In this document: piece after piece, positions 27,416-36,633 of the stretch
Position numbering within the stretch: position 1 is the stretch's first letter
Layout: each line of letters starts with the position of its first letter
Origin: Bin5 sp965200615
GTDB taxonomy: Bacteria > Chloroflexota > Anaerolineae > Caldilineales > Caldilineaceae
DNA length: 64,000 bases
Direction of reading: 5' to 3'
Assembly (NCBI GenBank): GCA_965200615.1
Contig: OZ241377.1
Location: forward strand, 3,286,001-3,350,000
Notes under the pieces: model-generated
The model's input: only the letters and a program-made list of their open reading frames with translations
The model's database searches: none
Told to the model about the DNA's origin: nothing
Translations under genes and position numbers: made by a program

Positions 27416-30400
27416 CTACCGTTCGCCGATATTGAGCACAGTGGGCAGATAGACCCTGTACCCGCTCGACGTACTGCCTTCCTGAGTTGAAGGAGTAGTC
27501 GAATTGGGAGGAGGCGTTGGCGCCTCGGCAGGCCTCGGTCTGGCCGACGGTCCGCCGCTCGTCAGGCTCTGCGCCGGCACGTTGCTGAGCGTTATAACGT
27601 CGACCAGCGCGGTCGTGCGGCGGTTCGGCGATGTCTCATAGACATTGAAAATCAGGTTGATCTCCTTGCCAGCGTAACGCGCCATGTCGAACGAGCGGTA
27701 CTGCCACCCGCTGCTCTGGCGCTGCACCAACATATAGTTCGGCGGCTGACCGTCCTCTACGGCAATGACCTCGAACGAGTCGGTGCCCGTGGCCGGTTCG
27801 GCGGTCTCCACCTTGTACGCGATCGCCAGAAACGGCCTTCCCGTTGGCACTGTCACGCGCTGGGATACCGTACTGTTTCCCCCGTCGCTGCCCTCGGTAC
27901 CGGGTACGCCATCATTCGGCACAAATTCACTGGCCAACCGCAGCGCATGATCCGATGCGCCGGTCTGTGCTTCGATCAGGGAAGATGAGCTGCCCGACTT
28001 CGTCCAGCTATTGAAGGCATTCTCGAAATCACCGTTTGTTACGGCATTCGTCCCCGGCGAGTAAAGCAACGCAAGGCTCTCGCTCGTACCGAAAACACGC
28101 CTGCGCATGAGCAGCTGGCTGCCTACCGAGATATTCCAGCTCCCAATCGGCGCCGTCATCGTAAACCGGCCGCTTGCATCGGTCGTGGCCGTCGTCGTGC
28201 CAATGCTCACTTGGACCCCAACCGCAGCCTCATTTGCCGGGTTGATCACCCTGCCGGTAACTGAGCTGTGTTCCGCAACTGTCGTCGAGGCCAGCGATCT
28301 GTCTGCCTCCAGTTTGTAGCCCAGGCGGTCCTCAGCCGCGACGCTGAATGAGTAACTCTTACCGGCCTCACCACTGTAGGACGCCGTGCCATACGCATCG
28401 ACACCTTCCTGCCAGAGCTCCCAATCTCCATCTTCGACCTTTACGTAGACCGAAGTCGATATCACCCCAGAGCCCCAATCTCTCGCGTGCCAGGTCACAT
28501 CAAAGGTCTGCGGGGAGTAGGCCGGCAGGGCCAGAATCGACGCGCTGGGCGGAATCGTGTCCGTTTCAATCAGCAGGACTGGTTCACCGTAAATGCCCAT
28601 GCCGTAGCCGCCCTGGCCGTCAGGCCAGTTGGCATTCGTCGCGCCATTGAGGCTGACCTCATAGATACCGGCGACCGGAGTGACGACAGTGGTTGTCCCG
28701 TCCAAGCGAATCAATCGACCACTCGTACCCGTAGCCGGAATCCCGGCCGTCTGCGCCTGCGTATTGAGCGACCACGTCAGCAGACGCCGCTCCTTTGTTT
28801 CCGGGTGATAGAAGGCGATCCTCCGTACCCGAAAACGCTCGATGTCTGCCCACGCAACATCCGTACCCGTCAGGTGCTGATTCGCCAGTTTGAATGCGGT
28901 ATAGGCCAGCCGCGTTTCAGCATTGGAAGGGGAACAGAAACTGGAATTCTCATTCTTCGCCAGCCCGAAACCGTCCGGCGAATCGACCGCCACCACGTTC
29001 CCGCAGTCATCGTGGAGCATGAAGTGGAAGATGGGTCCCCCTCCGGCCAGCCTCGTGTAGGCGATGTTCTGCCAAACATACGACGCCTGTTCTTTGGCCG
29101 TGGCCCGCCACGGGCTTGGGCAGTTCGGCCCCGGGTAATCGTTACAAACGGGTACCCCGCTCTCCGTTATCCAGATCGGCTTGTCCGTCCAACCCCGTTT
29201 ATCCAGCGCTCTGCGAACTTTCCGGGTGTACTGATAGCCGACGTAAGACAGCGAATAGTGATGGCTGCCCGCCGCGTCAAAGAATCCGTCGTTCTGTTCA
29301 CTCAGTGCATCGTTATCCAGCGCGTCCAACATGCTGTCGAGCCAGTGTCCGTTCTCAAAGTGCGCCAGGCCGCCGAACACCACAAAGGCCTCCGGGTCAA
29401 TCCACTTTATGACAATGTACGCAACCTTCTGTAGCCGTGCGAACTCTTGCGGCGTCCCTGACCAGAAGTGGCACAGGTCCGGTTCATTCCAGATCTCCCA
29501 ATGTCGTATGTTGGTGCCAGCACTGCCCCCGGGCTTGTATCGGTTCACCGCCGCGCCGACAAACCGGGCCCACGGGTTCGTTGGATTGAGCCGCCCGTTG
29601 TCCGGCGGAACATCGGTGCCGTCTGTGAATATCGGGTTCCACAGCCCGAAGGGTGCGGGAGGACCCTCGTGGCGGTGGCAGGTTCCGGACTGTTCCTGCA
29701 GCCCGTCATGGGTAATTCGTATCTGCCTCCCTGAAGCATCTGTAGCTTCCAGAACGTCGCACTCACCTCCGGCTTCCTGCGTGTCGCAGTCAGCCGACCT
29801 CAGCGCCAGGCCCGCCTGCAATTCTGTAAATGACCCGCCAAGAGGTGCCGACACAGACCGGACGCCCGCGCGGTATTGACGCGGCGTGCCCAGCAGGATC
29901 GCCAGCGTGTTCAGGTTCTTGCCTTCGTTGGCTCGAATGGCCGCGTCCTGGCCGGTCCACGTAAACTCGCCGATACGCTTTTCGACCTGTTCCCAGTAGA
30001 CGGGGAAGCGGTCCATGCGTACGCCCGTGTCCACGCCCCGCTGAATGCGCCCGGCACCGCTATTGGTTTCCGCCGAGTTGACAAATGCCAGGCCGAATTC
30101 GGAAATATCTAACGTCTTCGTAAAAGGGACAGTTGCAGTATGGTTCGTAGAAACGCGTATAAGAGCGCGGCTCTTCGGAAACCTGCTATGTCGAGCCTCC
30201 GCCTCTGGCAGATCGGCGCGTTCTGCCTCAGTTGACCGGTGTAAGTCATCTGCAAAGGCAGGAGAATCCGCTCCGCCTTGGTAGAGCAAAAAGAAGAGTA
30301 GGACGCCCGCCACCGCAACGGCCACTGTCAAGCGGCGGGCCGCAAACAGCGTGCGTCGAATGGGAGGAAGTTTGCCTTCTCGGTGCGTTCTTCGACGATC

Positions 30401-30508
30401 CTTCACTGCCCAGGCCCTTGTGCGCCCGCGAAGGAACACCCCGATGAGGGCGCGTTTCGTCATCAGCGATTGCAGGAAATATCGAATGAGAAAAGAAAGG
30501 CGCTGCAT
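27416..30508 (-). CDS. Membrane-anchored GH39-like glycoside hydrolase with C-terminal beta domains
   Basis: 1030 residues from the ATG at 30508. A cytoplasmic basic N-terminus is followed by a transmembrane anchor at about 59-76. A (beta/alpha)8 glycosidase of clan GH-A follows, with acid/base E342 in HWEIWNEPDLC and nucleophile E449 in PIWITESGVP; the layout resembles GH39/PslG-type enzymes. A long loop (about 211-310) interrupts the barrel. The C-terminal part holds a carboxypeptidase-regulatory-like domain (SSVTGRVINPANEAAVGVQV), a carbohydrate-binding-like beta sandwich (NGDFENAFNSW) and a Pro/Thr/Ser linker ending YRVYLPTVLNIGER. Extracellular polysaccharide trimming is the likely role. 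The longer open frame back to 30865 is rejected because a promoter lies at 30599-30627. Confidence 0.8.
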   Translation of the reverse strand: MQRLSFLIRYFLQSLMTKRALIGVFLRGRTRAWAVKDRRRTHREGKLPPIRRTLFAARRLTVAVAVAGVLLFFLLYQGGADSPAFADDLHRSTEAERADLPEAEARHSRFPKSRALIRVSTNHTATVPFTKTLDISEFGLAFVNSAETNSGAGRIQRGVDTGVRMDRFPVYWEQVEKRIGEFTWTGQDAAIRANEGKNLNTLAILLGTPRQYRAGVRSVSAPLGGSFTELQAGLALRSADCDTQEAGGECDVLEATDASGRQIRITHDGLQEQSGTCHRHEGPPAPFGLWNPIFTDGTDVPPDNGRLNPTNPWARFVGAAVNRYKPGGSAGTNIRHWEIWNEPDLCHFWSGTPQEFARLQKVAYIVIKWIDPEAFVVFGGLAHFENGHWLDSMLDALDNDALSEQNDGFFDAAGSHHYSLSYVGYQYTRKVRRALDKRGWTDKPIWITESGVPVCNDYPGPNCPSPWRATAKEQASYVWQNIAYTRLAGGGPIFHFMLHDDCGNVVAVDSPDGFGLAKNENSSFCSPSNAETRLAYTAFKLANQHLTGTDVAWADIERFRVRRIAFYHPETKERRLLTWSLNTQAQTAGIPATGTSGRLIRLDGTTTVVTPVAGIYEVSLNGATNANWPDGQGGYGMGIYGEPVLLIETDTIPPSASILALPAYSPQTFDVTWHARDWGSGVISTSVYVKVEDGDWELWQEGVDAYGTASYSGEAGKSYSFSVAAEDRLGYKLEADRSLASTTVAEHSSVTGRVINPANEAAVGVQVSIGTTTATTDASGRFTMTAPIGSWNISVGSQLLMRRRVFGTSESLALLYSPGTNAVTNGDFENAFNSWTKSGSSSSLIEAQTGASDHALRLASEFVPNDGVPGTEGSDGGNSTVSQRVTVPTGRPFLAIAYKVETAEPATGTDSFEVIAVEDGQPPNYMLVQRQSSGWQYRSFDMARYAGKEINLIFNVYETSPNRRTTALVDVITLSNVPAQSLTSGGPSARPRPAEAPTPPPNSTTPSTQEGSTSSGYRVYLPTVLNIGER

Positions 30509-30598
30509 GAAGCCAGCATTCCAACTTTGTGGAGGGGGCCGCGCCCCGGTCGGACGGAAACGAAACCGAGGCTTCCAGTGAATTCGACTCGTCTCTAA

Positions 30599-30627
30599 AG
30601 TGTACCATAGGCAATTTGCCTTGGTAA
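30599..30627 (-). promoter_or_regulatory. Promoter of the glycosidase gene with palindromic spacer
   Basis: Minus strand TTACCA (30622-30627), 17-bp spacer, TACACT (30599-30604). The spacer contains GGCAA-A-TTGCC, a short perfect palindrome suited to a repressor. The leader to the ATG at 30508 would be about 85 nt. Confidence 0.5.
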
Positions 30628-30986
30628 CAGAAAAAGAATGTAAACTTAGTCGGATTGCAGCAAACTTCGCGCCTGCCGCGCCAAAAGGTGCAGAAGCGTC
30701 GTTCATTCGAACGGCATTCGTAGATACTTCGACGGCTCCTGGGGTCCTGCCAACGAACATCGGCTGAGAGGACCCTTCGGTTTTCGGTAGGAAGTCTCGA
30801 CCAGAATGAGTCCGTCGGTCCGGCAAGGCTTTCAACGTCTGCCGGAGGAGTTCACGCAAGTTCACTGCGAAATGAGAGGGGTTGACTGACTGTGACGAAG
30901 GCCGCGCTCCGCACCGAGGACCTGAACTTGAGAATTGGAGTCAGTAGGAATGTAGAAGAACGAAAAGTTGAGGCGGATTCTATCTG
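30628..30986. other. Intergenic spacer between iolG and the glycosidase, no gene seen
   Basis: About 360 bp between the iolG stop and the glycosidase promoter. Open frames cross it in several phases but none has protein-like character or a good ribosome-binding site. No convincing terminator for the inositol operon was found here by eye. Confidence 0.5.
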
Positions 30987-32015
30987 TCAAGGTGAGAATT
31001 CACTGATTGCGACTGAGCGCTTCTCCCGGTACGACTTCCCAGCCGCCAGAGCCAGCAAAACTGGGGCCCGCCCGTCGTTGCCCGTCACTTCAACCTCTGT
31101 GTCATCAAGGATAGCGCGTATGAAGGAACGCAGCTCATCTGCATAGGCCGCGAGGTAACGTTCAAGGAAGAAGTAGAGTGGCTTTGCATGGATCACCCCG
31201 GATTCGGTCTGCCTGATGACCCGGTCGGGCGTGTTGTTTTCGCACAAGACGGACCCAAGCGAGCCGAGAATTTCAACTCTCTGGTCACCTCCGTAAACAG
31301 CCTGGCGCGAGTTGGTGATGACCCCGAGCGCACCACACTTGTAACGCAACGTCACGATGGCTGTGTCGATGTCGCCAGCCTCGCCAATAGCCGGATCGAC
31401 CCGAACTGCTCCGCAGGCTGACACCTCTTCCACCTCGTCGTCAAGCAGGAAACGGACCATGTCAAAATCGTGGATCATCATGTCCAGAAACAGGCCGCCC
31501 GAGTCCCTGACATAGCTAAGCGGCGGCGGCTCCGGGTCGCGGCTGGTTATCTGTACCAGGTAAGGTTCTCCAACCTCACCATTGCGCACAGCATCCCGTA
31601 TCCCGCGAAAGTTCGGGTCGAATCGCCGGTGAAAGCCGATCTGCAGCTTCGTACCGTTTTCCGCCACAGCTGCCAGTGCAGCGTCGACCGCGGGCAGACG
31701 GAGCGCAATCGGCTTTTCACAGAACGCGTGCTTGCCTGCACGAGCCGCCTGGATGATGAAATCGGGATGCGTCTCTGTCGAAGAGCAGATCGCGATCGCG
31801 TCGACGTCATCTCGACCGATTACATCCGACGCGTCTCCGCTGGCCTCCGCAATACCGAATCGCCTGGCGGTCTGCTCCGCCGCCTCCGGGACGACGTCGG
31901 CGATCGCGACCACCTCCGCTTCCTGAATATGGCGTGTCAGATTCTCCGCATGAACCTGCCCAATCCGCCCGGCGCCAATGAGCGCGAATCTGACCTTTTG
32001 CTCCACCTCAGTCAC
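30987..32015 (-). CDS. iolG: Inositol 2-dehydrogenase (Gfo/Idh/MocA family)
   Basis: 342 residues. NAD-binding FALIGAGRIGQVHAENL at the start, the EKP motif in HAFCEKPIAL and the catalytic block SGGLFLDMMIHDFDMVRFLL are those of bacterial myo-inositol 2-dehydrogenase (IolG), which oxidises myo-inositol to scyllo-inosose. The gene starts with GTG only 1 bp after the stop of the preceding gene, so translation is probably coupled. It is the last gene of the inositol operon. Of four Gfo/Idh/MocA genes in the cluster this one is the best IolG match. Confidence 0.9.
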   Translation of the reverse strand: MTEVEQKVRFALIGAGRIGQVHAENLTRHIQEAEVVAIADVVPEAAEQTARRFGIAEASGDASDVIGRDDVDAIAICSSTETHPDFIIQAARAGKHAFCEKPIALRLPAVDAALAAVAENGTKLQIGFHRRFDPNFRGIRDAVRNGEVGEPYLVQITSRDPEPPPLSYVRDSGGLFLDMMIHDFDMVRFLLDDEVEEVSACGAVRVDPAIGEAGDIDTAIVTLRYKCGALGVITNSRQAVYGGDQRVEILGSLGSVLCENNTPDRVIRQTESGVIHAKPLYFFLERYLAAYADELRSFIRAILDDTEVEVTGNDGRAPVLLALAAGKSYREKRSVAISEFSP

Positions 32016-32016
32016 C

Positions 32017-33126
32017 TCAATTGATCTCCTGCAGTCGGACCCATCGGCTCTCGCGTGCGCTCAGATCAGCCGCGTCGGTAATCCGCTGGACGTAAGCGCC
32101 GTCTTCAAGACTCGGGCTGAAGGGGGCACCATCGGCGATCGCGTTGATCCAGCCTCGCGTCATATGATCCTCGACGCGAAAGATGTCCCGGTACGTGTTG
32201 TGTACTGTATCTCGCCGCGCCGCGCCCCAAACGTGCTCCGGCAACTCAAGCGGACGCGTCGGACCTTCCCCTCGGCGCGTTCCCTCAACATCCTGCCGCT
32301 CGCCCCAATCGATCACGCTGCGAAGTGTACCCTCTTCCCCGTGCAGATCGAATTCGTGCCGCTGGCCGAAGACGGACTCCTCCGTGCAAACAGCCGAAGC
32401 CTGCACAAGCCCCTGCGCGCCGTTGGCAAATCGCAGCAACGTGTATGCCGCGTCCTCCGTACGCTCGTACGGCTTCCCCTCCGGCGTGACATCGGGTCGA
32501 TCGACAAACTCGCCCGCCAGGCAGAACACGTCAGTAACCTCGCCAAACCACCAATAGGCCAGATAGAAGAAGTGCGATGCGATGTTGCCAAGCACGCCCG
32601 TAGCCGCAACGGCGCGATCGTGCCTCCAGCCATAACCCGGCTCTCGTGCGTAGCCGGTGTAGTAACGCAAATTCAGGTGGTACGGCCTGCCGATGTATCC
32701 TTCCTCCACCAACTCCTTAATGTAGCGGTTCGTCGGCATAAAACGGTAGGTAAACGGCGTGCAGTGGATCACTCCCTTTTTCGCTGCCAGCGCCGCCATC
32801 TCCGCCGCATGATCGTATCTCAATGCCAGTGGCTTCTCGCACAATACGTGCAGGCCTGCGTCGAGCGCCTGCATCGTGATCGGGTAGTGGGTCTCATGGC
32901 CCGATGCCACCACCAGGGCCTCGATCTCACCGCTGCGTATCAGAGACTCGTAGCTCGTGTAAACTTGAGGGATGTTCCAGCGCGCCGCAAAGGCGTCTGC
33001 CCGCTCCCGGTTTCGGCCGCAGACTGCTACTACATCGGCCCTCGGGTGGGCGTCCAGTGCCGGCAGATACATTGCGTCTGCCCACCAGCTGGTGCTGACG
33101 ACGCCTACCCTTACAGTCTCAGACAT
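32017..33126 (-). CDS. Gfo/Idh/MocA-family oxidoreductase
   Basis: 369 residues from the ATG at 33126 (GGGAGA upstream). The N-terminal dinucleotide site is atypical: VRVGVVSTSWWADAMYLPAL lacks the standard GxGxxG glycines. The cofactor-contacting HVLCEKPLALR is intact, followed by a C-terminal dehydrogenase domain (RYYTGYAREPGYGWRHDRA, GVLGNIASHFFYLAYWWFGE). It lies between another oxidoreductase and iolG in the inositol operon, so a cyclitol or keto-inositol substrate is a fair inference. The altered nucleotide loop could mean a different cofactor mode. Confidence 0.85.
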   Translation of the reverse strand: MSETVRVGVVSTSWWADAMYLPALDAHPRADVVAVCGRNRERADAFAARWNIPQVYTSYESLIRSGEIEALVVASGHETHYPITMQALDAGLHVLCEKPLALRYDHAAEMAALAAKKGVIHCTPFTYRFMPTNRYIKELVEEGYIGRPYHLNLRYYTGYAREPGYGWRHDRAVAATGVLGNIASHFFYLAYWWFGEVTDVFCLAGEFVDRPDVTPEGKPYERTEDAAYTLLRFANGAQGLVQASAVCTEESVFGQRHEFDLHGEEGTLRSVIDWGERQDVEGTRRGEGPTRPLELPEHVWGAARRDTVHNTYRDIFRVEDHMTRGWINAIADGAPFSPSLEDGAYVQRITDAADLSARESRWVRLQEIN

Positions 33127-33175
33127 CTCAATTCTCTCCCTGTTTCTTGCCACGCGTTCCTGTCGAAGAGACTGA

Positions 33176-34363
33176 CTACCCGATGCTCTCGCCGGCCAGC
33201 GGCTGCACGTCCTCCCATGCGCCGCTCTCCCAGGAGCGAGTCATCGCCTCCTGTACTTCCGCCAGTCGCAGGGCATCCGTAAAGCTGGGAGACCGCTGTA
33301 CACCTTCAGCTATCGACATCAGGAAATTGTGCGCCTCGAGCACCTTCAGGTCTTCATAGCCCATCCCGATGCCATCCCCCGGATTGAAACGGCCGTGGCT
33401 GGGGTAGGCGGGTCCGCCCAGCAACGTTGTGTAGCCGTCGTGCATTCCGTCCGTACCGGGCAGGTATAGCTCCAACTCATTCATACGCTCGAAATTCCAA
33501 TTGGCGGCGCCCGCAGTCCCGTTGACTTCGAAAGACATTTCGCACTTCGGCCCGAAGATCGCCCGGCACGCCTCAAAACTGCCCTGCACGCCATTCCCGA
33601 ATTCGACCAGCGCGCCAACATAGTCTTCGTTTTCCACCTCGCCGGTCGGGTCGCCTTCCTTCCCTACCGAAAAGTGCGTACCCTGTCCGGGCACAGGCAG
33701 AGGACGCTCGCCAATGAAGACGTGCCGGCTGCTGACAAGCCGTTTGATCGGTCCAACAATCATGTGTGCCATATCTACCGTGTGGGACATAATGTCCCCC
33801 AGCACACCTAACCCGGCCTGCTCTCGCTTGAAGCGCCATGTCAACATGCCTAAGGGGTTGCTGCCGTACATCGCGAAGAAACGGCCCCGGTAGTGGGTCA
33901 GGCGGCCCAACTTGCCAGCTTCGATCAGCTCTCTGCAATGCTGCACCATCGGCGCCCAGCGGTAGTTGAAGCCGACAAAGCTCATCACCCCCGCCTCACG
34001 CGCCAACTGCTCAATGGCAGCCGTCTCCCACGGGCTGCGTCCGACCGGCTTTTCGCAAAAGACATGCTTCCCGGCCGCGGTGACGGCCTCCACCATCTCC
34101 TTGTGCAGAAAGTTAGGCGCGGCGATGTTGACGACATGCACATCCGGGTGAGCGACGACCTCATGCCAGTCGGTCGTAGACTCGGCGAACCCCAGAGTGT
34201 TTCGCGCTTCCTCCGCTCTGTGCGCCACGTCGTCGGCGCAGATCACTAGGCGCGCCCGGACGCCGCAGTCGTGGAAACGGTCGTTCACCAGCCTGTACGA
34301 ACGACTGTGAGCCGTACCCATCCAGCCCATGCCAATTACGCCTATGCCAAGCTCTTGGGCCAT
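33176..34363 (-). CDS. Gfo/Idh/MocA-family oxidoreductase
   Basis: 395 residues from the ATG at 34363 (GAGAAAGG upstream). IGVIGMGWMGTAHSRSYR is the dinucleotide site, HVFCEKPVGRS the EKP motif and GVLGDIMSHTVDMAHMIVG the conserved aspartate-histidine region. The C-terminal domain has the longer form seen in plant-type and levoglucosan/inositol-related members. It follows iolA by 126 bp and precedes another family member. Probably oxidises a cyclitol or a glycosylated sugar; the exact substrate cannot be read from sequence. Confidence 0.87.
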   Translation of the reverse strand: MAQELGIGVIGMGWMGTAHSRSYRLVNDRFHDCGVRARLVICADDVAHRAEEARNTLGFAESTTDWHEVVAHPDVHVVNIAAPNFLHKEMVEAVTAAGKHVFCEKPVGRSPWETAAIEQLAREAGVMSFVGFNYRWAPMVQHCRELIEAGKLGRLTHYRGRFFAMYGSNPLGMLTWRFKREQAGLGVLGDIMSHTVDMAHMIVGPIKRLVSSRHVFIGERPLPVPGQGTHFSVGKEGDPTGEVENEDYVGALVEFGNGVQGSFEACRAIFGPKCEMSFEVNGTAGAANWNFERMNELELYLPGTDGMHDGYTTLLGGPAYPSHGRFNPGDGIGMGYEDLKVLEAHNFLMSIAEGVQRSPSFTDALRLAEVQEAMTRSWESGAWEDVQPLAGESIG

Positions 34364-34489
34364 GCCTTTCTCGCCTGCCTCCTGTTCCACTGATCCGACA
34401 AGCCAAAACGGCCCCACCGCAGACCGCGTCCGCAAGACACCGCTGTAGGTAGGGCCGTCGTGATTCCGAACTTAGCTGGCCGCCACTGT

Positions 34490-35977
34490 TCAGAACTTCC
34501 GGCTCCACTCCTGCGGCCACCTTTCAACTACCACCTTTGTCTGCGTGTAGAACTCGATACCGTGCCGGCTCTGCGCATGCAGATCGCCGAAGAAGCTCTC
34601 GTTCCAGCCGCTGAACGGGAAGAAGGCCATCGGCGCGGCTACCCCGATGTTGATGCCAATGTTGCCGGCGTCAACATCGTGGCGGAACTGACGGGCCACC
34701 GCGCCGCTGCTCGTGAACAGGCAGGCCATATTGCCGTAAGCGCTTACGCTGCGATCGTGTATCAGTGCTATGGCGTCTTCAACTGTATCTGCGTGCATCA
34801 GGCTGAGAACCGGCCCGAAAACCTCTGTGCGTGCAATCTGGCTGGTCGGATCTACGGCGTCCAGAACCGTTGGGAAGACCCAGTAACCATCGTCATAGCC
34901 AGGCACGCTCTTCTGGCGGCCGTCCACCAGGACGCGCGCCCCCTCTTGCGCGCCCGCCTCGATCAGGCCCTCTATACGATGCTGGCTCTCGCGAGTAATG
35001 ACAGGACCCATTTCGGTCGCCTCGTCCAGCCCGTATCCAACTTTGCGGCTGGCGGCCAAATCTGCAATTCCCTCAGTGAAAGGATCTTTTGCCTCGCCCA
35101 CAGTCACAGCGACCGAGACCGCCAGACAACGCTGGCCCGCGCAGCCAAAGGCGGAGTCGCCCATCATCTGGGTTGTCATTTCGAGATTCGCGTCCGGCAT
35201 GATGACGACCGGATTTTTGGCGCCACCCTGGCACTGGGCTCGTTTGCCGTTGGCGGTGGCGCGACTGTAGATATATTTCGCCACCGCGGTCGAGCCGACA
35301 AAACTGATCGCCCGAATGTCAGGATGATCGAGAATAGCATTGACCGTATCCGCGCCGCCATTCACAAGCTGCACAACGCCCGGCGGGAAGCCGGCCTCTT
35401 CGATCAACGCAAACAGCTTCTGCGTCGTCATCGGCACCTTTTCGCTGGGCTTGAGAATGAAGCAGTTGCCGGTCGCCACCGCATAGGGGAGAAACCAGAG
35501 GGGAATCATGCCGGGAAAGTTGAACGGCGTGATTGCCGCCACTACCCCCAACGGCTGCCGCAGCATATGCTCGTCGATGCCGCTTGCAATATCCTCGTTA
35601 TTCCATCCCTGAACCAGCGACGGCGTGCCGCAGGCGACCTCCACATTCTCGATACCCCGCCGCATCTCACCCACGCTCTCTGTAAACGTCTTGCCGCACT
35701 CCTCGGTGATGACGCGCCCAATCTCATCCAGATGCTCCTCAAGCAGCATCTTCAGCCGGAAAAGCGGCTGGACGCGATCGACAACCGGCGTTTCTCGCCA
35801 CTCGGCGTAGGCTTCCAGCCCCGCTTGAGCCGCCGCATCCACCTCCGCCGCCGGCGACAGCCCCACCGTCGCAATCGTGCCGCCCGTGGCCGGGTTATGC
35901 ACGTCGAGCGCGTCAACCGCTGCACTGCGCCGCCACTGGCCGTTGACGAAATTGAGCAGTTCTTTTTGCTGTGTCAT
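34490..35977 (-). CDS. iolA: Methylmalonate/malonate-semialdehyde dehydrogenase (CoA-acylating)
   Basis: 495 residues of the aldehyde dehydrogenase superfamily. PFNFPGMIPLWFLPYAVATGN, GSTAVAKYIYSRA and the catalytic cysteine in AFGCAGQRCLA identify the MmsA/IolA branch, which releases CO2 and forms acetyl- or propionyl-CoA instead of a free acid. In inositol breakdown it is the last step, malonate semialdehyde to acetyl-CoA. The start at 35977 fits the family. It lies 14 bp downstream of the Uma2 gene in the inositol operon. Confidence 0.95.
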   Translation of the reverse strand: MTQQKELLNFVNGQWRRSAAVDALDVHNPATGGTIATVGLSPAAEVDAAAQAGLEAYAEWRETPVVDRVQPLFRLKMLLEEHLDEIGRVITEECGKTFTESVGEMRRGIENVEVACGTPSLVQGWNNEDIASGIDEHMLRQPLGVVAAITPFNFPGMIPLWFLPYAVATGNCFILKPSEKVPMTTQKLFALIEEAGFPPGVVQLVNGGADTVNAILDHPDIRAISFVGSTAVAKYIYSRATANGKRAQCQGGAKNPVVIMPDANLEMTTQMMGDSAFGCAGQRCLAVSVAVTVGEAKDPFTEGIADLAASRKVGYGLDEATEMGPVITRESQHRIEGLIEAGAQEGARVLVDGRQKSVPGYDDGYWVFPTVLDAVDPTSQIARTEVFGPVLSLMHADTVEDAIALIHDRSVSAYGNMACLFTSSGAVARQFRHDVDAGNIGINIGVAAPMAFFPFSGWNESFFGDLHAQSRHGIEFYTQTKVVVERWPQEWSRKF

Positions 35978-35991
35978 ATGTCTATCCTCTT

Positions 35992-36474
35992 TTAAGAAAA
36001 CACCTTGTCAAGCGCCACTCTGACGTCCAGCGTTCGGTCGATGACCTCGCCCTCTACGAACACCAGGGGATCCATATCCGGTGTGAATACCGCTATCTGC
36101 TTCAAGGGTGGTTGTACCAACCAAACAGACTTGATCCCGAATCGGAAGTAGGTCTCTATCTTAGGGATGACTTCATTGACGCTCTGAGAAGGAGACAGTA
36201 TCTCGACGACTGTTATTGGAGGGTCCAATGCACGCACTTCATCGTGCAGCCAGTCCGGATGGCGAAAGTTGCAGATAGAGAGGTCGGGGGTCGCAGACGG
36301 CTCCGTAGCAAGCGATAGTTCGCCTCCAACGAAAAATCTGTCCCCGCAGGCTTCATGTAGTGCAAATTGTAGCTGCGACTGAACGTAATAGTGATTGAAA
36401 CTTGGCATGGGTTTCCCGCGTTCCTGCTCGTATTTCTCCGAGAAGTTTATCTCCGACGGTAGCGTTGCAGTCAT
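35992..36474 (-). CDS. Uma2 family protein (PD-(D/E)XK nuclease fold)
   Basis: 160 residues from the ATG at 36474, which follows AGAGGA; an upstream ATG at 36510 is possible. Uma2 (DUF820) core: ATPDLSICNF with the catalytic-type Asp, then PPITVVEILSPSQS with E in V-V-E-I-L-S-P-S, KIETYFRFGIKSVWLVQP and the closing beta strands. These proteins are very numerous in Chloroflexota and cyanobacteria; the fold is nuclease-like but the biological role is unknown. Its presence between iolD and iolA is odd and looks like a later insertion into the operon. Confidence 0.88.
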   Translation of the reverse strand: MTATLPSEINFSEKYEQERGKPMPSFNHYYVQSQLQFALHEACGDRFFVGGELSLATEPSATPDLSICNFRHPDWLHDEVRALDPPITVVEILSPSQSVNEVIPKIETYFRFGIKSVWLVQPPLKQIAVFTPDMDPLVFVEGEVIDRTLDVRVALDKVFS

Positions 36475-36633
36475 TGAACTATTCCTCTGAACAAGAAATG
36501 GGCATACCAAAAAGATCTCCCTAACTTCAGCGAAGCCCTTTGAGCGACAAACCTGGTGCCAGCCCGCTCATAAACATGGGGACAGGCCAAACGTCAAGAC
36601 ACGACTCTTACACCTAGCGTTCAAGAGTCAGCC

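Noticed and set aside
30509..30865. N-terminal extension of the glycosidase reading frame
   Set aside because: A promoter lies within it and the sequence has no signal or domain; the start at 30508 places a basic head before the membrane anchor.
34460..35995. Open frame of 511 codons opposite iolA
   Set aside because: Same reason: antisense shadow of a well-defined aldehyde dehydrogenase gene, Arg/His-rich without domain signs.
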